A DNA stretch of 64,000 nt from Bradyrhizobium sp. AUGA SZCCT0158 (GCF_018130065.1 NZ_JAFCME010000001.1:1-64000); one strand, 5' to 3'; counted from the stretch's first letter, positions 31,507 through 41,945 are shown. Numbers and translations are program-made. The notes: generated by a model from the sequence alone, not told the origin.

Positions 31507-31709
31507 AGGCTAGATGTGGAGATTTAGGGGGTAAACTGCGGCGAGGAAGTGATTAGAATATCTGAACTGGGCTCCGCGAGTTTCGTGTTCGGAACTTAAG
31601 ACGACTGTTGAGTGGGAAGAGACGGCAATCTGTGCCTCCAGTAGCCTCCACAATGCCGTTTACACGGTCGTTCTGCATTCACGGCCGTCACATAGATTTT
31701 GCCCAGTCG

Positions 31710-31734
31710 GGAACAATCGGCCATCCAGGACATT
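31710..31734 (+). promoter_or_regulatory. EcfG-like promoter for 31844
   Basis: GGAAC, 16 bases, CATT; about 110 bases before the start of the Cys-repeat gene. Confidence 0.45.
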
Positions 31735-31843
31735 CTAAATAGAATTATTCGAAAGCTCGGCACTGCTCGCTCGGCATCGCATGAGCTGACAGAAAGGATT
31801 GGCACCTGAACCTGGGAAGCTTTCTCAGAGCGAGGGCCTTCTT

Positions 31844-32188
31844 ATGCGCAACGTATTGAGCATAACAGCTGCGGCTGCTCTCTTTTTCCCAATCGCCGGC
31901 TTTTCGCGGTCCATTGAAATTGAACCAGGCGGGGTACGAGTGGACGATGGTCGAGCCCGACGAGGCGGCGGGCAATGTGAGCAATTACGCCAAGCTTGTG
32001 AAAACAAAGATAGGCTAGGCGAGCGTGGGGAAGGTAATTGTCGCACCTATCGTGAAACCTGCCAAAGACCAGTCGCCCGGGACGTGTGCGGCGAATTGAA
32101 AGCGGCTTGTCTCAATAAGGACAAGCTGGGTGAACGGGGCGAAGGAAACTGCCGCCGTTACCGGGAACAGTGCAGGGGCCGTCGATGA
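31844..32188 (+). CDS. Secreted protein with two Cys4 repeats
   Basis: 114 residues from the ATG at 31844. Signal peptide (MRNVLSITAAAALFFPIAGF), a short acidic linker, then two repeats of about 31 residues. Each has four cysteines with spacing C-x6-C-x13-C-x6-C around NKDRLGERGEGNCR / NKDKLGERGEGNCR. The regular cysteines suggest two small disulfide-bonded hairpins in the periplasm. The stop overlaps the next start (ATGA). Confidence 0.7.
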   Translation: MRNVLSITAAAALFFPIAGFSRSIEIEPGGVRVDDGRARRGGGQCEQLRQACENKDRLGERGEGNCRTYRETCQRPVARDVCGELKAACLNKDKLGERGEGNCRRYREQCRGRR

Positions 32189-32370
32189 CCCGGCGAAGAG
32201 TACTGCTAATGCTGGCCGGCTTGGTCATTGCGGTATTGTCTGGATTCTTTGCTTTGAACGAAAATTTTCGGATAGAGGCCAAGAATGGGCCGGCATCAAC
32301 AATCGGCAGATCCGGAGACTTTAAGTCACCGGGTGGAACTCCCGAAGCAAGTGAGCGTGGCCGCATCTAG
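32185..32370 (+). CDS. Small single-span membrane protein
   Basis: 61 residues. One helix (VLLMLAGLVIAVLSGFFAL), then a polar exported-side tail NGPASTIGRSGDFKSPGGTP. Coupled by ATGA to the Cys-repeat gene. The tail DNA recurs inverted at 16896-16990. Confidence 0.6.
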   Translation: MTRRRVLLMLAGLVIAVLSGFFALNENFRIEAKNGPASTIGRSGDFKSPGGTPEASERGRI

Positions 32371-32915
32371 ATGCGTATCGGGACTCGTTGAACGCGTATT
32401 CTCTCATTAGCATTGCGCTCGCCGGGTCCACAAAAAGAGTGCAGGTCGCCGCCCTAGTCGACCGACCCTTTCTGCTATCTCATTCCTTAGAAGATCGACG
32501 GCTGCAGGCCCTAGTTCTTGCATCTCCTCATTCTCGACAGACTCCGGCCGCACGTTGGTAAGCAATAGCCGTGGCGCAGGCATCAGTCACGGTTACCAAC
32601 TCGATCGTCTTTGTGTAATCGGTCGGTGTGAGAACCAATCGAATCGTCGTAGCGGACGTAGTCGGCTACTGTCGATGTCCGCCCCAGCCCTTAACAGACC
32701 TCAAGCCTGTGAGGGCCGCGAGAGGCTCAGTGGATCAAAACGATTGTTCGCTTCGATATGAAGTTGGGAGAGCGAAGAACTTATATCACAGCACTCAGAA
32801 CCACGTCTGCTCTCACCACTAACATCGCAAATCTCAGCGTTGCGTCTGCGTTGTGCCACGGTGATTCTCGTTACCGACTTAGAAGCTAACAATAAACAGA
32901 CCCTGCTTCTCAAAC
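32371..32915. other. No gene found
   Basis: No frame with good composition and start. A short stretch near 32633-32680 reads RIVVADVVGYCR, faintly like the start of a class III cyclase domain, but is too short to call. Confidence 0.3.
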
Positions 32916-34118
32916 CTATGTTTGCTGGACAAGGGAATGCAACGCCTTCACCGCGGCCTCCCGGTTCTCCACAGGCACAAGCAGACTGACAGAGTGCGGC
33001 GACAACACGTACTTGTCGGGCACAATCCCGTGAAGTCCGAGGACCTGCAACGCCTTGAAAGGCAATTCCGACGAAACGCCGCCGGAGCACGTGAGACTCA
33101 CCGAACTTGAGGCTTCGCGCTGCTGGCGCAGATCCTTATTTCCCTCCAGCGTGAGCAACAGGGCGTCGAGCCACTCTGTATCACAGGCCATGGTCATGAT
33201 GGTTTTTCCAACCGCGAAGTTCGCGGCCAGGAGCTGCGGCCAGGACAGGCCATTCCGCTTGAGATGCTGCGCGAATTTATCGAAACCGTGATGGAGATCT
33301 TGGGAATCGATCTCCACGTGCTCAATGCGAGCCATCGAGTTAACGGCCAGAATCTTTCCGTCTTCCATGCCTGTAACCTCTTTCATTACTTGAGTGCTAT
33401 TTTCAGTGCCGCCCCACTGCTTCAGAACCAGAGGCACATCCTGACTTTGCGCCAGCTCCAGGCTGCGAAAATGCAGGATCTTTGCACCCCAGAAACACAT
33501 TTCGGACAGGCATGCGAAGTCCACTTGCCGCAGGGGCTTTGCTTCCGGCACGATGCGCGGATCGGCCGAACAAATTCCGTCGACATCTTTGATGATTTCA
33601 CAGCGTTCGGCCTTCAGCGCAGCGGCCATCGCAACGGCCGTCGTGTCACTGCCGCCCCGGCCGAGGGTGGTGATTTCCCTGGTCGCCGGGTTCACGCCCT
33701 GAAATCCTGCCAGCACCACGACGCGTCCACGATCAAGTTCCTCACGCACGCGAATGGGCCGTACATCCACAATGCGTGCGGAGGAATGGGAGCCGTCGGT
33801 CATCACACCGGCCTGGCTGCCGGTGAAGCTGATCGCGGGCACGCCGAGGTCGGAAAGCGCCATGCTCATCAGAGACATGCTGATGCGCTCACCGGTCGTT
33901 AGCAGCATGTCGAGTTCGCGTCGATTGGGAGTCGGGCTTACCTGATAAGCCATATCAATCAATTGGTCGGTGGTCTTGCCCATGGCCGAGACGATCGCCA
34001 CGACACGATGACCACGGCCATGGAGGTCGGCGAGACTGCGCGCAACCGCGCGAATTTTCGCCGGTGTTTCAAGGCAGACACCGCCATATTTTTGCACGAT
34101 GATGGGATGATTGCGCAT
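32916..34118 (-). CDS. Aspartokinase
   Basis: 400 residues. N-terminal kinase domain with [20 protein letters not shown] (usual form KFGGTS), [53 protein letters not shown] and [16 protein letters not shown]. The C-terminal 130 residues are ACT-like. It would phosphorylate aspartate at the head of the lysine/threonine/methionine pathway. Its ATG directly follows the deacetylase stop, so it is co-transcribed with nagA, an unusual setting that suggests a special role or a second, non-housekeeping isozyme. Confidence 0.85.
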   Translation of the reverse strand: MRNHPIIVQKYGGVCLETPAKIRAVARSLADLHGRGHRVVAIVSAMGKTTDQLIDMAYQVSPTPNRRELDMLLTTGERISMSLMSMALSDLGVPAISFTGSQAGVMTDGSHSSARIVDVRPIRVREELDRGRVVVLAGFQGVNPATREITTLGRGGSDTTAVAMAAALKAERCEIIKDVDGICSADPRIVPEAKPLRQVDFACLSEMCFWGAKILHFRSLELAQSQDVPLVLKQWGGTENSTQVMKEVTGMEDGKILAVNSMARIEHVEIDSQDLHHGFDKFAQHLKRNGLSWPQLLAANFAVGKTIMTMACDTEWLDALLLTLEGNKDLRQQREASSSVSLTCSGGVSSELPFKALQVLGLHGIVPDKYVLSPHSVSLLVPVENREAAVKALHSLVQQT

Positions 34119-35300
34119 CTAACCTCGGTGAGAAGTCTCGCTCGGCTCGGACATCGAACCGACGCCACCTATCCATGTACCGACGACTTCAAAGTTCGGA
34201 CTGAAGGCGACAAGGTCCGCACGGTATCCGGGCGCGATTCGTCCAAGCTCAGACTCAAGACCTAGAAATGTCGCGGGCGTCCGAGAGGCCATGATGAGGG
34301 CATCGACAAGGGAGATTCCGAGCAGCGCAACAGCGTTGCGCACCGCCTCGATCATGGTGAGGTGAGCGCCCGCGAGTGTACCATCGGGGCCAGTCACGCG
34401 ATTTTCGTGCAACGTGATCGGCGTTCCTTGCAGCATGAATTGCCGGTCGTTCGTGCCCGCCAGTGACATGGCATCGGTGACCAGCATCAATCGATCGCGT
34501 CCCTTGCAGCGGAAGGCAACACGCAAACCGGCGCGGTCAACGTGGATACCGTCGCAGATGATCCCTGCAAACAGCCGGTCATCGTCAAGCGCAGCGCCCA
34601 CCAAGCCCGGCTCCCGGGCGTTCAACTGCGACATGGCATTGAACAGATGGGTCACCCCCGAGAGACCGTGATCGACCGCCTGCCCGATTTCGGCTGCGGT
34701 GGCGTCGCTGTGGCCGGCCGCGATACGCAATCCGGCGCCGATCAGTTCATCGATCATGGATGCAGGCACGCATTCCGGGGCCAAGGTCACGACGGAGCGG
34801 CCGCGGCCTCCAAAACTTTTGATCGCGGCGAGATCGCGCCGATCGGGCACCCGTATCTCGGCTTCCGGATGAATGCCCTTGCGAGTCCTGTTGAGGGCCG
34901 GTCCTTCCAGATGAAAGCCGAGAACGCCGGGAACCTTCAGACAAGCCTGGGCGACTGCAGCCAATCGCTCGATGACCTCGCTGCGATCGGTGATGAGGGT
35001 CGGCAAGCAGCCCGTGGTGCCCTCCTTGCGGTGCGCGTCAACGATGCGTCGAACGCCAGCCTCCGTTGGTTGATCGTTGAGAAGAACGCCCCCGCCTCCG
35101 TTGACCTGAATGTCGATGAAGCCGGGTGCGAGGATCGCGTCTGCGGGAGCGTGGATGGTGGCGTGCGCCTCCACCTGGCCGAAGGCGATGCTTTCAATCC
35201 GCCCCTGCGAGATCCTGACCGACCCCGGCCCGCGCATGTCGGCACCATCAAAGATGTGCTGCGCGGCAATCGTGAGAGAGGAAGAACTAACCTGGCCCAT
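34119..35300 (-). CDS. nagA: N-acetylglucosamine-6-phosphate deacetylase
   Basis: 393 residues from the ATG at 35300. Amidohydrolase signatures in order: APGFIDIQVNGGGGVLLND, GFHLEGPALN, AAGHSDATAAEIGQAVDHGL, THLFNAMSQL, GIICDGIHVD, LMLVTDAMSLAGT and the C-terminal GRIAPGYRADLVAF. It removes the acetyl group from GlcNAc-6-phosphate in the cytosol. It is divergent from the kinase/MurQ/SIS operon over about 110 bp, which should hold the shared control region. No operator was recognised there. Confidence 0.92.
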   Translation of the reverse strand: MGQVSSSSLTIAAQHIFDGADMRGPGSVRISQGRIESIAFGQVEAHATIHAPADAILAPGFIDIQVNGGGGVLLNDQPTEAGVRRIVDAHRKEGTTGCLPTLITDRSEVIERLAAVAQACLKVPGVLGFHLEGPALNRTRKGIHPEAEIRVPDRRDLAAIKSFGGRGRSVVTLAPECVPASMIDELIGAGLRIAAGHSDATAAEIGQAVDHGLSGVTHLFNAMSQLNAREPGLVGAALDDDRLFAGIICDGIHVDRAGLRVAFRCKGRDRLMLVTDAMSLAGTNDRQFMLQGTPITLHENRVTGPDGTLAGAHLTMIEAVRNAVALLGISLVDALIMASRTPATFLGLESELGRIAPGYRADLVAFSPNFEVVGTWIGGVGSMSEPSETSHRG

Positions 35301-35412
35301 TAGTGTTGATCCGAGAGTGGCAGTCACGAACTCGTGGGGCGAGTACAAGACTCATATGTTCACTAGGGGTCTTTGGGAGGGACCCGGAGCGAAACCTTGG
35401 TGTTAACCTTCC

Positions 35413-36336
35413 ATGGAAACAAAAGGTACCATGTATCTCGGCATTGACGGCGGTGGAACCCGCTGCCGCGCCCGGATCGAGGACGAAAACGGCAACGTAC
35501 TCGGGTTAGCCACCTCGGGGCCTGCCACGACGCGAATTGGCTTCGAGAAGGCCTGGCGTTCCATCATGGAGGCCACTGAAGCGGCAGCCGCACAGGCCGG
35601 ACTGACGGGCGAGGATTTCGCGCGGATGCACGCCGGAATTGGCCTTGCCGGTCTTGGCCGCCGGGGCGCCGAAGCGGCGCTCAACAAGATCGCGCATCCC
35701 TTTGCGTCCGTCATCTTCATCAGCGACGGCCTGGCGGCCTGTCTCGGCGCCCATAGCGGCGCGGACGGGGCCATCGTGGTAGCCGGCACCGGCTCGGTCG
35801 GTGTCGGCCTGATCCACGGCCGCGAAATCCGTCTCGCCGGTTACGGCTTTCCCGTGTCGGACGAAGGCAGCGGGGCCGACATCGGCCTGCAGGTAGTTCG
35901 ACTGGCGCTGCGGGCAGCGGATCGCCGCGGCGAGCTGACCCCGTTGCTTTCAGAGGTGTTGGGCGCATTCGACCATGATCCTTATCAGGCGGTGGCTTGG
36001 TCTGAAGAAGCCAGGGCCACAGACTACGCTGCATTCGCGCCGATCGTGATGCGGCACGCCAATCAGGGCGATCCGGTCGGCCGTCGCGTTGTCGAACGCG
36101 CGGCGGATGCCATTGGCGATCTGCTTGATCTGTTCCTGGCGAGAGGAATTGACCGGCTCTCGTTGGTAGGCGGGCTCGCGGATGCCATTACGCCTTGGCT
36201 GACGCCTGACCTGCGCGCCCGCCTGAAGTGTCCTGACGCGGATGCGGCGGCCGGCGCGTTACTGGTGGCACGACGGCGACTTGACCTACCTAAGAGAGAA
36301 ACTGACCATGAACAGGCTTCGCAGTTCCGCGTTTGA
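35413..36336 (+). CDS. BadF/BadG-family sugar kinase (N-acetylglucosamine kinase-like)
   Basis: 307 residues. Phosphate-1 motif YLGIDGGGTRCRARIED, GIGLAGLGRRGAE, ISDGLAACLGAHSGADGAIV, phosphate-2 VAGTGSVGVG, FPVSDEGSGADIGLQVVRLA and LVGGLADAI. This is the layout of GlcNAc/glucosamine kinases of the ASKHA fold. It would phosphorylate incoming amino sugar for NagA or MurQ. Start 35413 or the ATG at 35431. Overlaps the murQ start. Confidence 0.85.
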   Translation: METKGTMYLGIDGGGTRCRARIEDENGNVLGLATSGPATTRIGFEKAWRSIMEATEAAAAQAGLTGEDFARMHAGIGLAGLGRRGAEAALNKIAHPFASVIFISDGLAACLGAHSGADGAIVVAGTGSVGVGLIHGREIRLAGYGFPVSDEGSGADIGLQVVRLALRAADRRGELTPLLSEVLGAFDHDPYQAVAWSEEARATDYAAFAPIVMRHANQGDPVGRRVVERAADAIGDLLDLFLARGIDRLSLVGGLADAITPWLTPDLRARLKCPDADAAAGALLVARRRLDLPKRETDHEQASQFRV

Positions 36337-37300
36337 TGGCGAATGGATCAACGAAATGGCCACCGAAGAAGTCGATCCCCGTTTTGCCGATCTTGATGCA
36401 TGGTCGCTAACGTCAGCCATGGAAGCTATGTGGGAGGGCCAGCTTGCGGCAGTCGCAGCGATCGGCCATGCCCTTCCCGCGATCGCTGCGGCGACCGAAG
36501 CGGCCAAGGCGGCGCTGGGTGATCATGGACGCATTGTGTATATCGGAGCCGGCACCTCGGGCCGGGTGGCCGTTCAGGACGGCGCCGAGCTGATGCCGAC
36601 CTTCGCCTGGCCCAGCGAGCGCGTCCGCTTCATCGTCGCCGGCGGAGACAGCGCGTTCGTCACCAGCATCGAGGGTGCCGAGGATGACGTCGACGATGCG
36701 GTCACGCAGATCAATGCCACGCGGCTCACACCGCACGACGCGGTGATCGCCGTGGCCGCCAGCGGGACAACGCCATTCACGGTCGCCGCCCTACAGCAGG
36801 CAAGCTCTTTCGGTGCAGTGACGATCGGTGTTGCCAACAATCCCGGCACCGCACTGCTGACGTCGGCAAAGTTTCCGATCCTGATCGAGACCGGCCGCGA
36901 ACTAATCGCGGGCTCCACGCGGATGAAGGCGGGCACCGCGCAGAAGGTTGTGCTCAACCTGATCTCCTCAGGTATCATGCTGCGCCTTGGCCGGGTGTAC
37001 CGTGGCATGATGGTGAACATGCAGCCGACCAATGCCAAGCTGAAGCGGCGCGCCGAGGCCATGGTGGCGCAAATCGCGCAATGTGATCCGTCGCATGCGG
37101 CACGCTGGCTTGAGCAGGCCGAGGGAGACATCAAGACGGCAGGCCTTCTGGCGCTGGGCGTCGACAGGGTTGATGCCGAGACCATTTTAAAAAGCTGTGA
37201 CGGCAACCTGCGGCGAGTGTTTGCTGAACTCGCCAGGGATCATGACCGGCATCCCAAAGGAGGGGCTGCGCACAAGCAAGGCGGAGCCGTTGCGCCGTGA
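36308..37300 (+). CDS. murQ: N-acetylmuramic acid 6-phosphate etherase
   Basis: 330 residues. IYIGAGTSGRVAVQDGAELM, FIVAGGDSAF, EGAEDDVDDA, AVAASGTTPFTVAAL and REIAGSTRMKAGTAQK-like (RELIAGSTRMKAGTAQKVVL) are the MurQ/SIS signatures. It cleaves the lactyl ether of MurNAc-6-phosphate to GlcNAc-6-phosphate, the NagA substrate, in peptidoglycan recycling. The start at 36308 overlaps the kinase gene by 29 bases; the stop overlaps the next gene by GTGA. Confidence 0.92.
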   Translation: MNRLRSSAFDGEWINEMATEEVDPRFADLDAWSLTSAMEAMWEGQLAAVAAIGHALPAIAAATEAAKAALGDHGRIVYIGAGTSGRVAVQDGAELMPTFAWPSERVRFIVAGGDSAFVTSIEGAEDDVDDAVTQINATRLTPHDAVIAVAASGTTPFTVAALQQASSFGAVTIGVANNPGTALLTSAKFPILIETGRELIAGSTRMKAGTAQKVVLNLISSGIMLRLGRVYRGMMVNMQPTNAKLKRRAEAMVAQIAQCDPSHAARWLEQAEGDIKTAGLLALGVDRVDAETILKSCDGNLRRVFAELARDHDRHPKGGAAHKQGGAVAP

Positions 37301-38310
37301 CCACTTCCGCGATGGCGAGCGAAATCGGTGAAAGCGCAGATGTCGTCGCCAAAATTGTTCGTACCCGCTCCGCCACGCGCGACATCGCACAGCGAGTTGG
37401 GATTGGCTCAGTCCCCCTGTGCGTCGTATGCGGCCGGGGAAGCTCTGGGCATGCCGGAGTTTACTTAAGATATCTTATTGAGACGCGGCTTCGTCTCCCC
37501 GTTTCGCCCAGCGCCCCTTCGGTGATCACGGCATTTCGGACACGGTTGATGCTGCGCGATGCTCTGTTCATCGTCATTTCGCAATCCGGGCGCAGCCCGG
37601 ATCTTGTCGCGGCGACCAAGTCGGCGCGCGCCGCGGGCGCCCGCACCATCGCCATCGTCAATGCGACGTCGTCGCCAGTGGCTGACGAAGCGGAATTCGT
37701 CATTCCGATCGACGCCGGCCAGGAGCACTCCGTCGCCGCGACCAAGACCGTGTTAGGCTCGATGGCAGCTGGCGCCGGACTTGTTGCCGAACTGGCGGAA
37801 GATCTTGCGCTTCGGTCAGCTCTCGACAGGCTGCCGGAGCGCCTGCACCGCGCACTTGCGCTCGACTGGCTCAAGATTGCCGATGATCTCGCCAAGGCAT
37901 CAGCTGTGTTTGTGGCAGCGCGAGGCCTAGGCCTAGGCTCGGCGCGGGAGATCGCCCTCAAACTTTCGGAAGTCCTGCGCCTACCTTCCATTGGTCTGAG
38001 CGCTGCCGAGCTGCAGCATGGACCGCGCGCCGCGCTATCATGGCGCACGCCGGTTGTCATGATGCGCCTCATGGACGAAACGGCGGCCTCGGTCGACGCC
38101 CTGACAGAGGAACTGCGAAAGCAAAAGGTCGCGCTACATCTATGCGGCGGACCGCATGGCTCGCTGTCCTGGTTGGCCGAGGATGATCCCGCCACCGACC
38201 CGATCACCATGCTCATTCCGGCTTATCGAATGATCGAACACACAGCCCGCGCTTCCGGATTTAACCCGGATCGCCCCCCTCGCCTGAGCAAGATTACCCA
38301 GACGTTTTGA
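37297..38310 (+). CDS. SIS-domain glucosamine-6-phosphate deaminase/isomerase (NagB-II-like)
   Basis: 337 residues, GTG start. Two SIS domains as in the isomerase half of GlmS: CVVCGRGSSGHAGVYLRYLI, FIVISQSGRSPDLVAATKSA, VAATKTVLGSMAAGAGLVAE, REIALKLSEVLRLPSIGLSA and AELQHGPRAAL. There is no glutaminase domain, so it would run toward fructose-6-phosphate and ammonia, completing the pathway after NagA. Confidence 0.85.
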   Translation: MTTSAMASEIGESADVVAKIVRTRSATRDIAQRVGIGSVPLCVVCGRGSSGHAGVYLRYLIETRLRLPVSPSAPSVITAFRTRLMLRDALFIVISQSGRSPDLVAATKSARAAGARTIAIVNATSSPVADEAEFVIPIDAGQEHSVAATKTVLGSMAAGAGLVAELAEDLALRSALDRLPERLHRALALDWLKIADDLAKASAVFVAARGLGLGSAREIALKLSEVLRLPSIGLSAAELQHGPRAALSWRTPVVMMRLMDETAASVDALTEELRKQKVALHLCGGPHGSLSWLAEDDPATDPITMLIPAYRMIEHTARASGFNPDRPPRLSKITQTF

Positions 38311-38787
38311 CAGCTGACTAATCGCTGGTTGCCGGGCCGAAAGCTGGAGCACGTTTCGCAACCGCGAGCCATCTCACCAAAACGCAACGCGGCAGCGACT
38401 TGGCGTCCAAAAAATCAAAGCGATGGTGTTGATCAAAAGCGAAGTTAAGTTTGACGAACAACTCTCGTGCAGGAGGATTTCATAGCTCCCAAAAGCAGCT
38501 TCGCAAACACGATGCGTCCGCTGGATCAAGACTCGATCGGTCGCCCCGGCGGTCTGAAGTAGCTCGTTTAAAGAAAGAGGCGTGATCTTGGCGTGCGTCG
38601 CTTTTCGATGGCACGCGAAACGTGCATGTTTTCAGGCGGTTAGATGAGCCATACCGTAATTATACCCACCGGTCGTTAAGACTAACCTCGAAGATTGACG
38701 GTAGGCTTCCACAAAACAGCGAACGCACCGTTCTCCCGGTTGGGGTATTTCCGGCGCCATTTCCACTGAACATCAATGGGGGACACT
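38311..38787. other. No gene found
   Basis: Only weak short frames; presumably it holds the chemoreceptor promoter. No GGAAC/CGTT pair was noticed. Confidence 0.3.
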
Positions 38788-40530
38788 ATGAAATGGATTC
38801 TGAATCTTCGGATCGGGACAAAGCTCGCCCTCGCGTCCGTAGCCGCCGCACTGCTGGTAGGATCAATGATCGCCAGCCAGCTGATTGGCAATAGTGCTAT
38901 CAAGAGCACGTACAAGAGTGCCCTTGAGCAACAGATCATCGCGCGCGATGCCATCGATGCAAAAGCTTCGATCCGCGGTATGCAAACGGGGACTCGGGAT
39001 CTTAGGCTCGCCACCACGCCGATGGATCTTCAGAAAGCTAACGAGTATTTGAGCGCGCGGCTGAAGTCGATGCTGACGTACGCCGATGAGATGCTTAAAC
39101 TATCGCACTCCGCGGATAATCGGGCACGCATAGAGCACCTCAAGGCGAAAGCTGGCGATTATTTCAAGGGGGCGCAGCAAATTGCAGCGCTGCGGAAGGA
39201 AGCGATTGGAGCAGGTACAGCGGGATCGCCTGATGGGGTCCAGAAGATCGCCAAACTGAACGATGAGGCGGTGCGCATAGCCCGAGAAGTAACCCTGCCG
39301 ATCGCCGCCGAATTGGAACAGGTTGCCAACCAAGTGGCTGATTTCGCCAAACACAGGGTTCAAGAAGAAAATGCGGAAGCGGCTCGCGAGATGGTAGCTG
39401 CCGAGCGCGTTTGCCTAGCTGTCGGCATCTGCGCAATGCTCATGCTGCTTGGCACGTGGCTGTTCTCCTTTATGACCATTGTAAGGCCCATGCGTGCCTT
39501 GACGGCTGCGATGGATGAACTCGCCGGGGGCAACTTCGCCGTGGTACTTCCTGGCCTCGGCCGCAAGGACGAGGTCGGCGGCATTGCCGGTGCAGTCGAG
39601 AAATTCAAGGTCGTCGCGGAGCAGAAGGCGCGCGACGAAGCGGAGACCAAGCGAAGGCAGGACGAGATCGCGGTGCAGCAGCGCAAGACGGACATGGTCA
39701 AGCTTGCAGATCAGTTCGAAAGCGCGGTTGGCGAAATCGTCGAAGCGGTTTCCTCGGCCTCCACAGAGCTTGAAGCATCAGCGGTGACGCTTACCGCCAC
39801 CGCCGAACGTTCGCAGGAACTAACAACCACGGTCGCTGCCGCCTCCGGCCAAGCCTCGGCTAATGTCCAGTCGGTCGCCTCAGCAACGGAGGAGTTATCT
39901 TCCTCCGTTACCGAAATCAGCCGGCAGGTGCAGGAATCCGCACGGATTGCCAATGAAGCTGTGGACCAGGCCCGCGTTACTAATGACCGCGTGGGCGAGC
40001 TGTCAAAGGCGGCGGGCCGGATCGGTGACGTTGTTGATCTCATCAACACCATCGCAGGTCAAACCAACCTGCTCGCGCTCAACGCCACTATCGAAGCCGC
40101 GCGCGCCGGTGACGCTGGCCGCGGTTTTGCGGTGGTGGCTTCCGAGGTCAAGGCGTTGGCTGAGCAGACAGCCAAGGCTACGGGCGAGATCAGCCAACAG
40201 ATCGCCGGCATCCAGGGTGCAACGGAAGAGTCCGTTACCGCCATCAAAGAGATTAGCTGCACCATTGAGAGACTGTCGGAAATATCCTCGACCATCGCGG
40301 CTGCAGTTGAGGAACAGGGGGCAGCTACGCAGGAAATTTCTAGAAACGTCCAACAGGCCGCACAGGGAACCCAACAGGTTTCGGCAAACATCACCGATGT
40401 TCAGCGGGGTGCAGGTGAGACTGGCTCTGCCTCCTCTCAAGTGTTGTCGGCCGCTCAAATGCTGTCAGGCGACAGCAATCGTCTGAAAGTCGAAGTCTCC
40501 AAATTCCTTAGTTCGGTTCGCGCAGTATGA
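38788..40530 (+). CDS. Methyl-accepting chemotaxis protein
   Basis: 580 residues from the ATG at 38788 (GGGGGACACT as ribosome site; an ATG four codons earlier is possible). First membrane helix about 8-32, a helical sensor region of about 160 residues, second helix about 210-232 ([20 protein letters not shown]), HAMP ([20 protein letters not shown]). The long coiled-coil signalling domain includes the hairpin tip [40 protein letters not shown]. Ligand unknown; its place beside the amino-sugar genes is suggestive only. Confidence 0.9.
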   Translation: MKWILNLRIGTKLALASVAAALLVGSMIASQLIGNSAIKSTYKSALEQQIIARDAIDAKASIRGMQTGTRDLRLATTPMDLQKANEYLSARLKSMLTYADEMLKLSHSADNRARIEHLKAKAGDYFKGAQQIAALRKEAIGAGTAGSPDGVQKIAKLNDEAVRIAREVTLPIAAELEQVANQVADFAKHRVQEENAEAAREMVAAERVCLAVGICAMLMLLGTWLFSFMTIVRPMRALTAAMDELAGGNFAVVLPGLGRKDEVGGIAGAVEKFKVVAEQKARDEAETKRRQDEIAVQQRKTDMVKLADQFESAVGEIVEAVSSASTELEASAVTLTATAERSQELTTTVAAASGQASANVQSVASATEELSSSVTEISRQVQESARIANEAVDQARVTNDRVGELSKAAGRIGDVVDLINTIAGQTNLLALNATIEAARAGDAGRGFAVVASEVKALAEQTAKATGEISQQIAGIQGATEESVTAIKEISCTIERLSEISSTIAAAVEEQGAATQEISRNVQQAAQGTQQVSANITDVQRGAGETGSASSQVLSAAQMLSGDSNRLKVEVSKFLSSVRAV

Positions 40531-41194
40531 AGTAGGCGGGGCACGGAACTCTGTTGTGAGAGAGCTGTCGAGTGCGACTGCGACGCACTCGCCCCAAGGT
40601 AAACGGCTCTGAATGACATCGAAGTCCGAACCGGTCCTTTGCATGTTGAGACGGCGGGTTCTGGGGTTCACCGTCGGCTGATCCATCTGTGGGGTGACCT
40701 GCCCGTCGTGGTCGGCTGACTTGGAGCCGTGCTCTGGCACCGATGTCCGTAATCTTGCGATCGTTGGCATCCTGATGGTCAGTGCGATCCTTGTCTATTG
40801 GTTCGTCGGAAGAACGGACCGCGTGATATACATCGGACCGGAGACGGCCAAGTCCCGGTGGACAATCAGGTCCCTCTCAAGACCGAGCGCCAGGAAACTA
40901 TCTCATCGAGCGCAACGAGACTTACCGCGCCATGAAAAATCGGTTGCCGATACGATCTGAATTACGCTCCCACATTCCGCCGTACCGAGGTGGAACTACC
41001 TCAAGGCAGGCCAAGCATATCCGGAGCGTCACCCTAGTGAATTGTCCCTAAAGCGAACCCTTGCGAAGTTTGAGGCCGGGCGGGGTCTCTTCGCCCAGCC
41101 CGAACTCTGGATACTTCAACGAGATTCCTGTCCTCCTGTGGTCTCGATCGAGGCTAGGTCTAAGACGCGAGTGGTGCTATCGTCCGCGGCCCTG
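40531..41194. other. Gene graveyard: DUF1236-tail and membrane-protein remnants
   Basis: About 40650-40745 on the minus strand matches part of the Gln-rich C-terminal DNA of the 25051-26688 gene (QPTVN region, TTCACCGTCGGCTGAT block). About 40738-40875 on the plus strand reads RNLAIVGILMVSAILVYWFV, GRTDRVIYIGPET with no start. Nothing intact. Confidence 0.4.
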
Positions 41195-41250
41195 GGTCAA
41201 GATCGAGAACCGGAAACATCCGACGTTTTCCCGTTCTCGTTCGGATCCAA
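41195..41250 (+). pseudogene. C-terminal stub of the short ligase-like family
   Basis: PWVKIENRKHPTFSRS matches the last motif of the short ligase-like genes (WVKVKNRKHP-type, compare NWVRVKK at 15770). It lies back to back with the end of the ThiF remnant. Confidence 0.5.
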
Positions 41251-41945
41251 GCGGAACGGATATGCGCGCGCGATGAACTCGCGCAAGCTGCCGAGGCGCG
41301 CATATTGATTGTGATTACCGACGGCGCTTCCTCGACGATGCCATTGATTCAGCCTGCCTCAACTTCCGCGCGAAACGCCTCCGGGAACGCATTCGGCAAA
41401 TACTCGGCCCGGAGCAAATCCGGCGTTAGACGCCGCGATCGCCCAACGTCGATCGGCCCGACTGAGCACAATCGATACGGCCGCAGACATCCGCGATGGC
41501 TGCCCGCCATCCGGCGTCTTTTTGGTGGGGATCGACACGCCGACCTCGAACAGCGGGATCAGGAAAGCGCTGCCGATTAGGTCAGCTATATGTCTCGCTT
41601 CGAGCGTGTCGACGTTGCAAAAGAGCGCGTCCGCCTGGCTTGCGACCCGGACCGCCTTGCGAGTCATGATCGACTTGTTCAGGGGGAACGCCGCGCCGGA
41701 GCTCCTCGGCAATCTCGGCCTTTGGCTTTTTCAGCTCGACGTCCTGCAGGGTCGAATTCAGTATCGGGTTGAGATTGCGGCCCTCTACCTTGTCGAGTCG
41801 ATGTAGGCGTTGCGCCCGAAACCCACGCGCGCGTTCTACTCGGCCGTAATCGAGCCCGTCCCCGAAAATCCGATAATCGTCGCCGAAAGCCGGTTAAGTT
41901 CGGCGGTCATGTCGGAGCGCGATGGGTCGATTAGTGCGATCGGGA
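41222..41945 (-). pseudogene. ThiF/E1-like adenylyltransferase, multiply frameshifted
   Basis: Pieces in order on the minus strand, across three frames: MTAELNRLSATIIGFSGTGS (Rossmann glycines), ARVGFGRNAYID, DKVEGRNLNPILNSTLQD, ALFCNVDTLEARHIADLIGS, AFLIPLFEVGVSIPTKKT, IADVCGRID, LLRAEYLPNAFPEAFRAEVE, APSVITINMRASAACA and FIARAYPFRLDPNENGKT. This is a bacterial UBA/ThiF protein of the prokaryotic E1 type. At least four frame changes and one in-frame stop. Confidence 0.65.

Noticed and set aside
32620..32690. Possible start of a class III nucleotide cyclase (RIVVADVVGYCR)
   Set aside because: Only about a dozen residues match and nothing downstream continues the domain.
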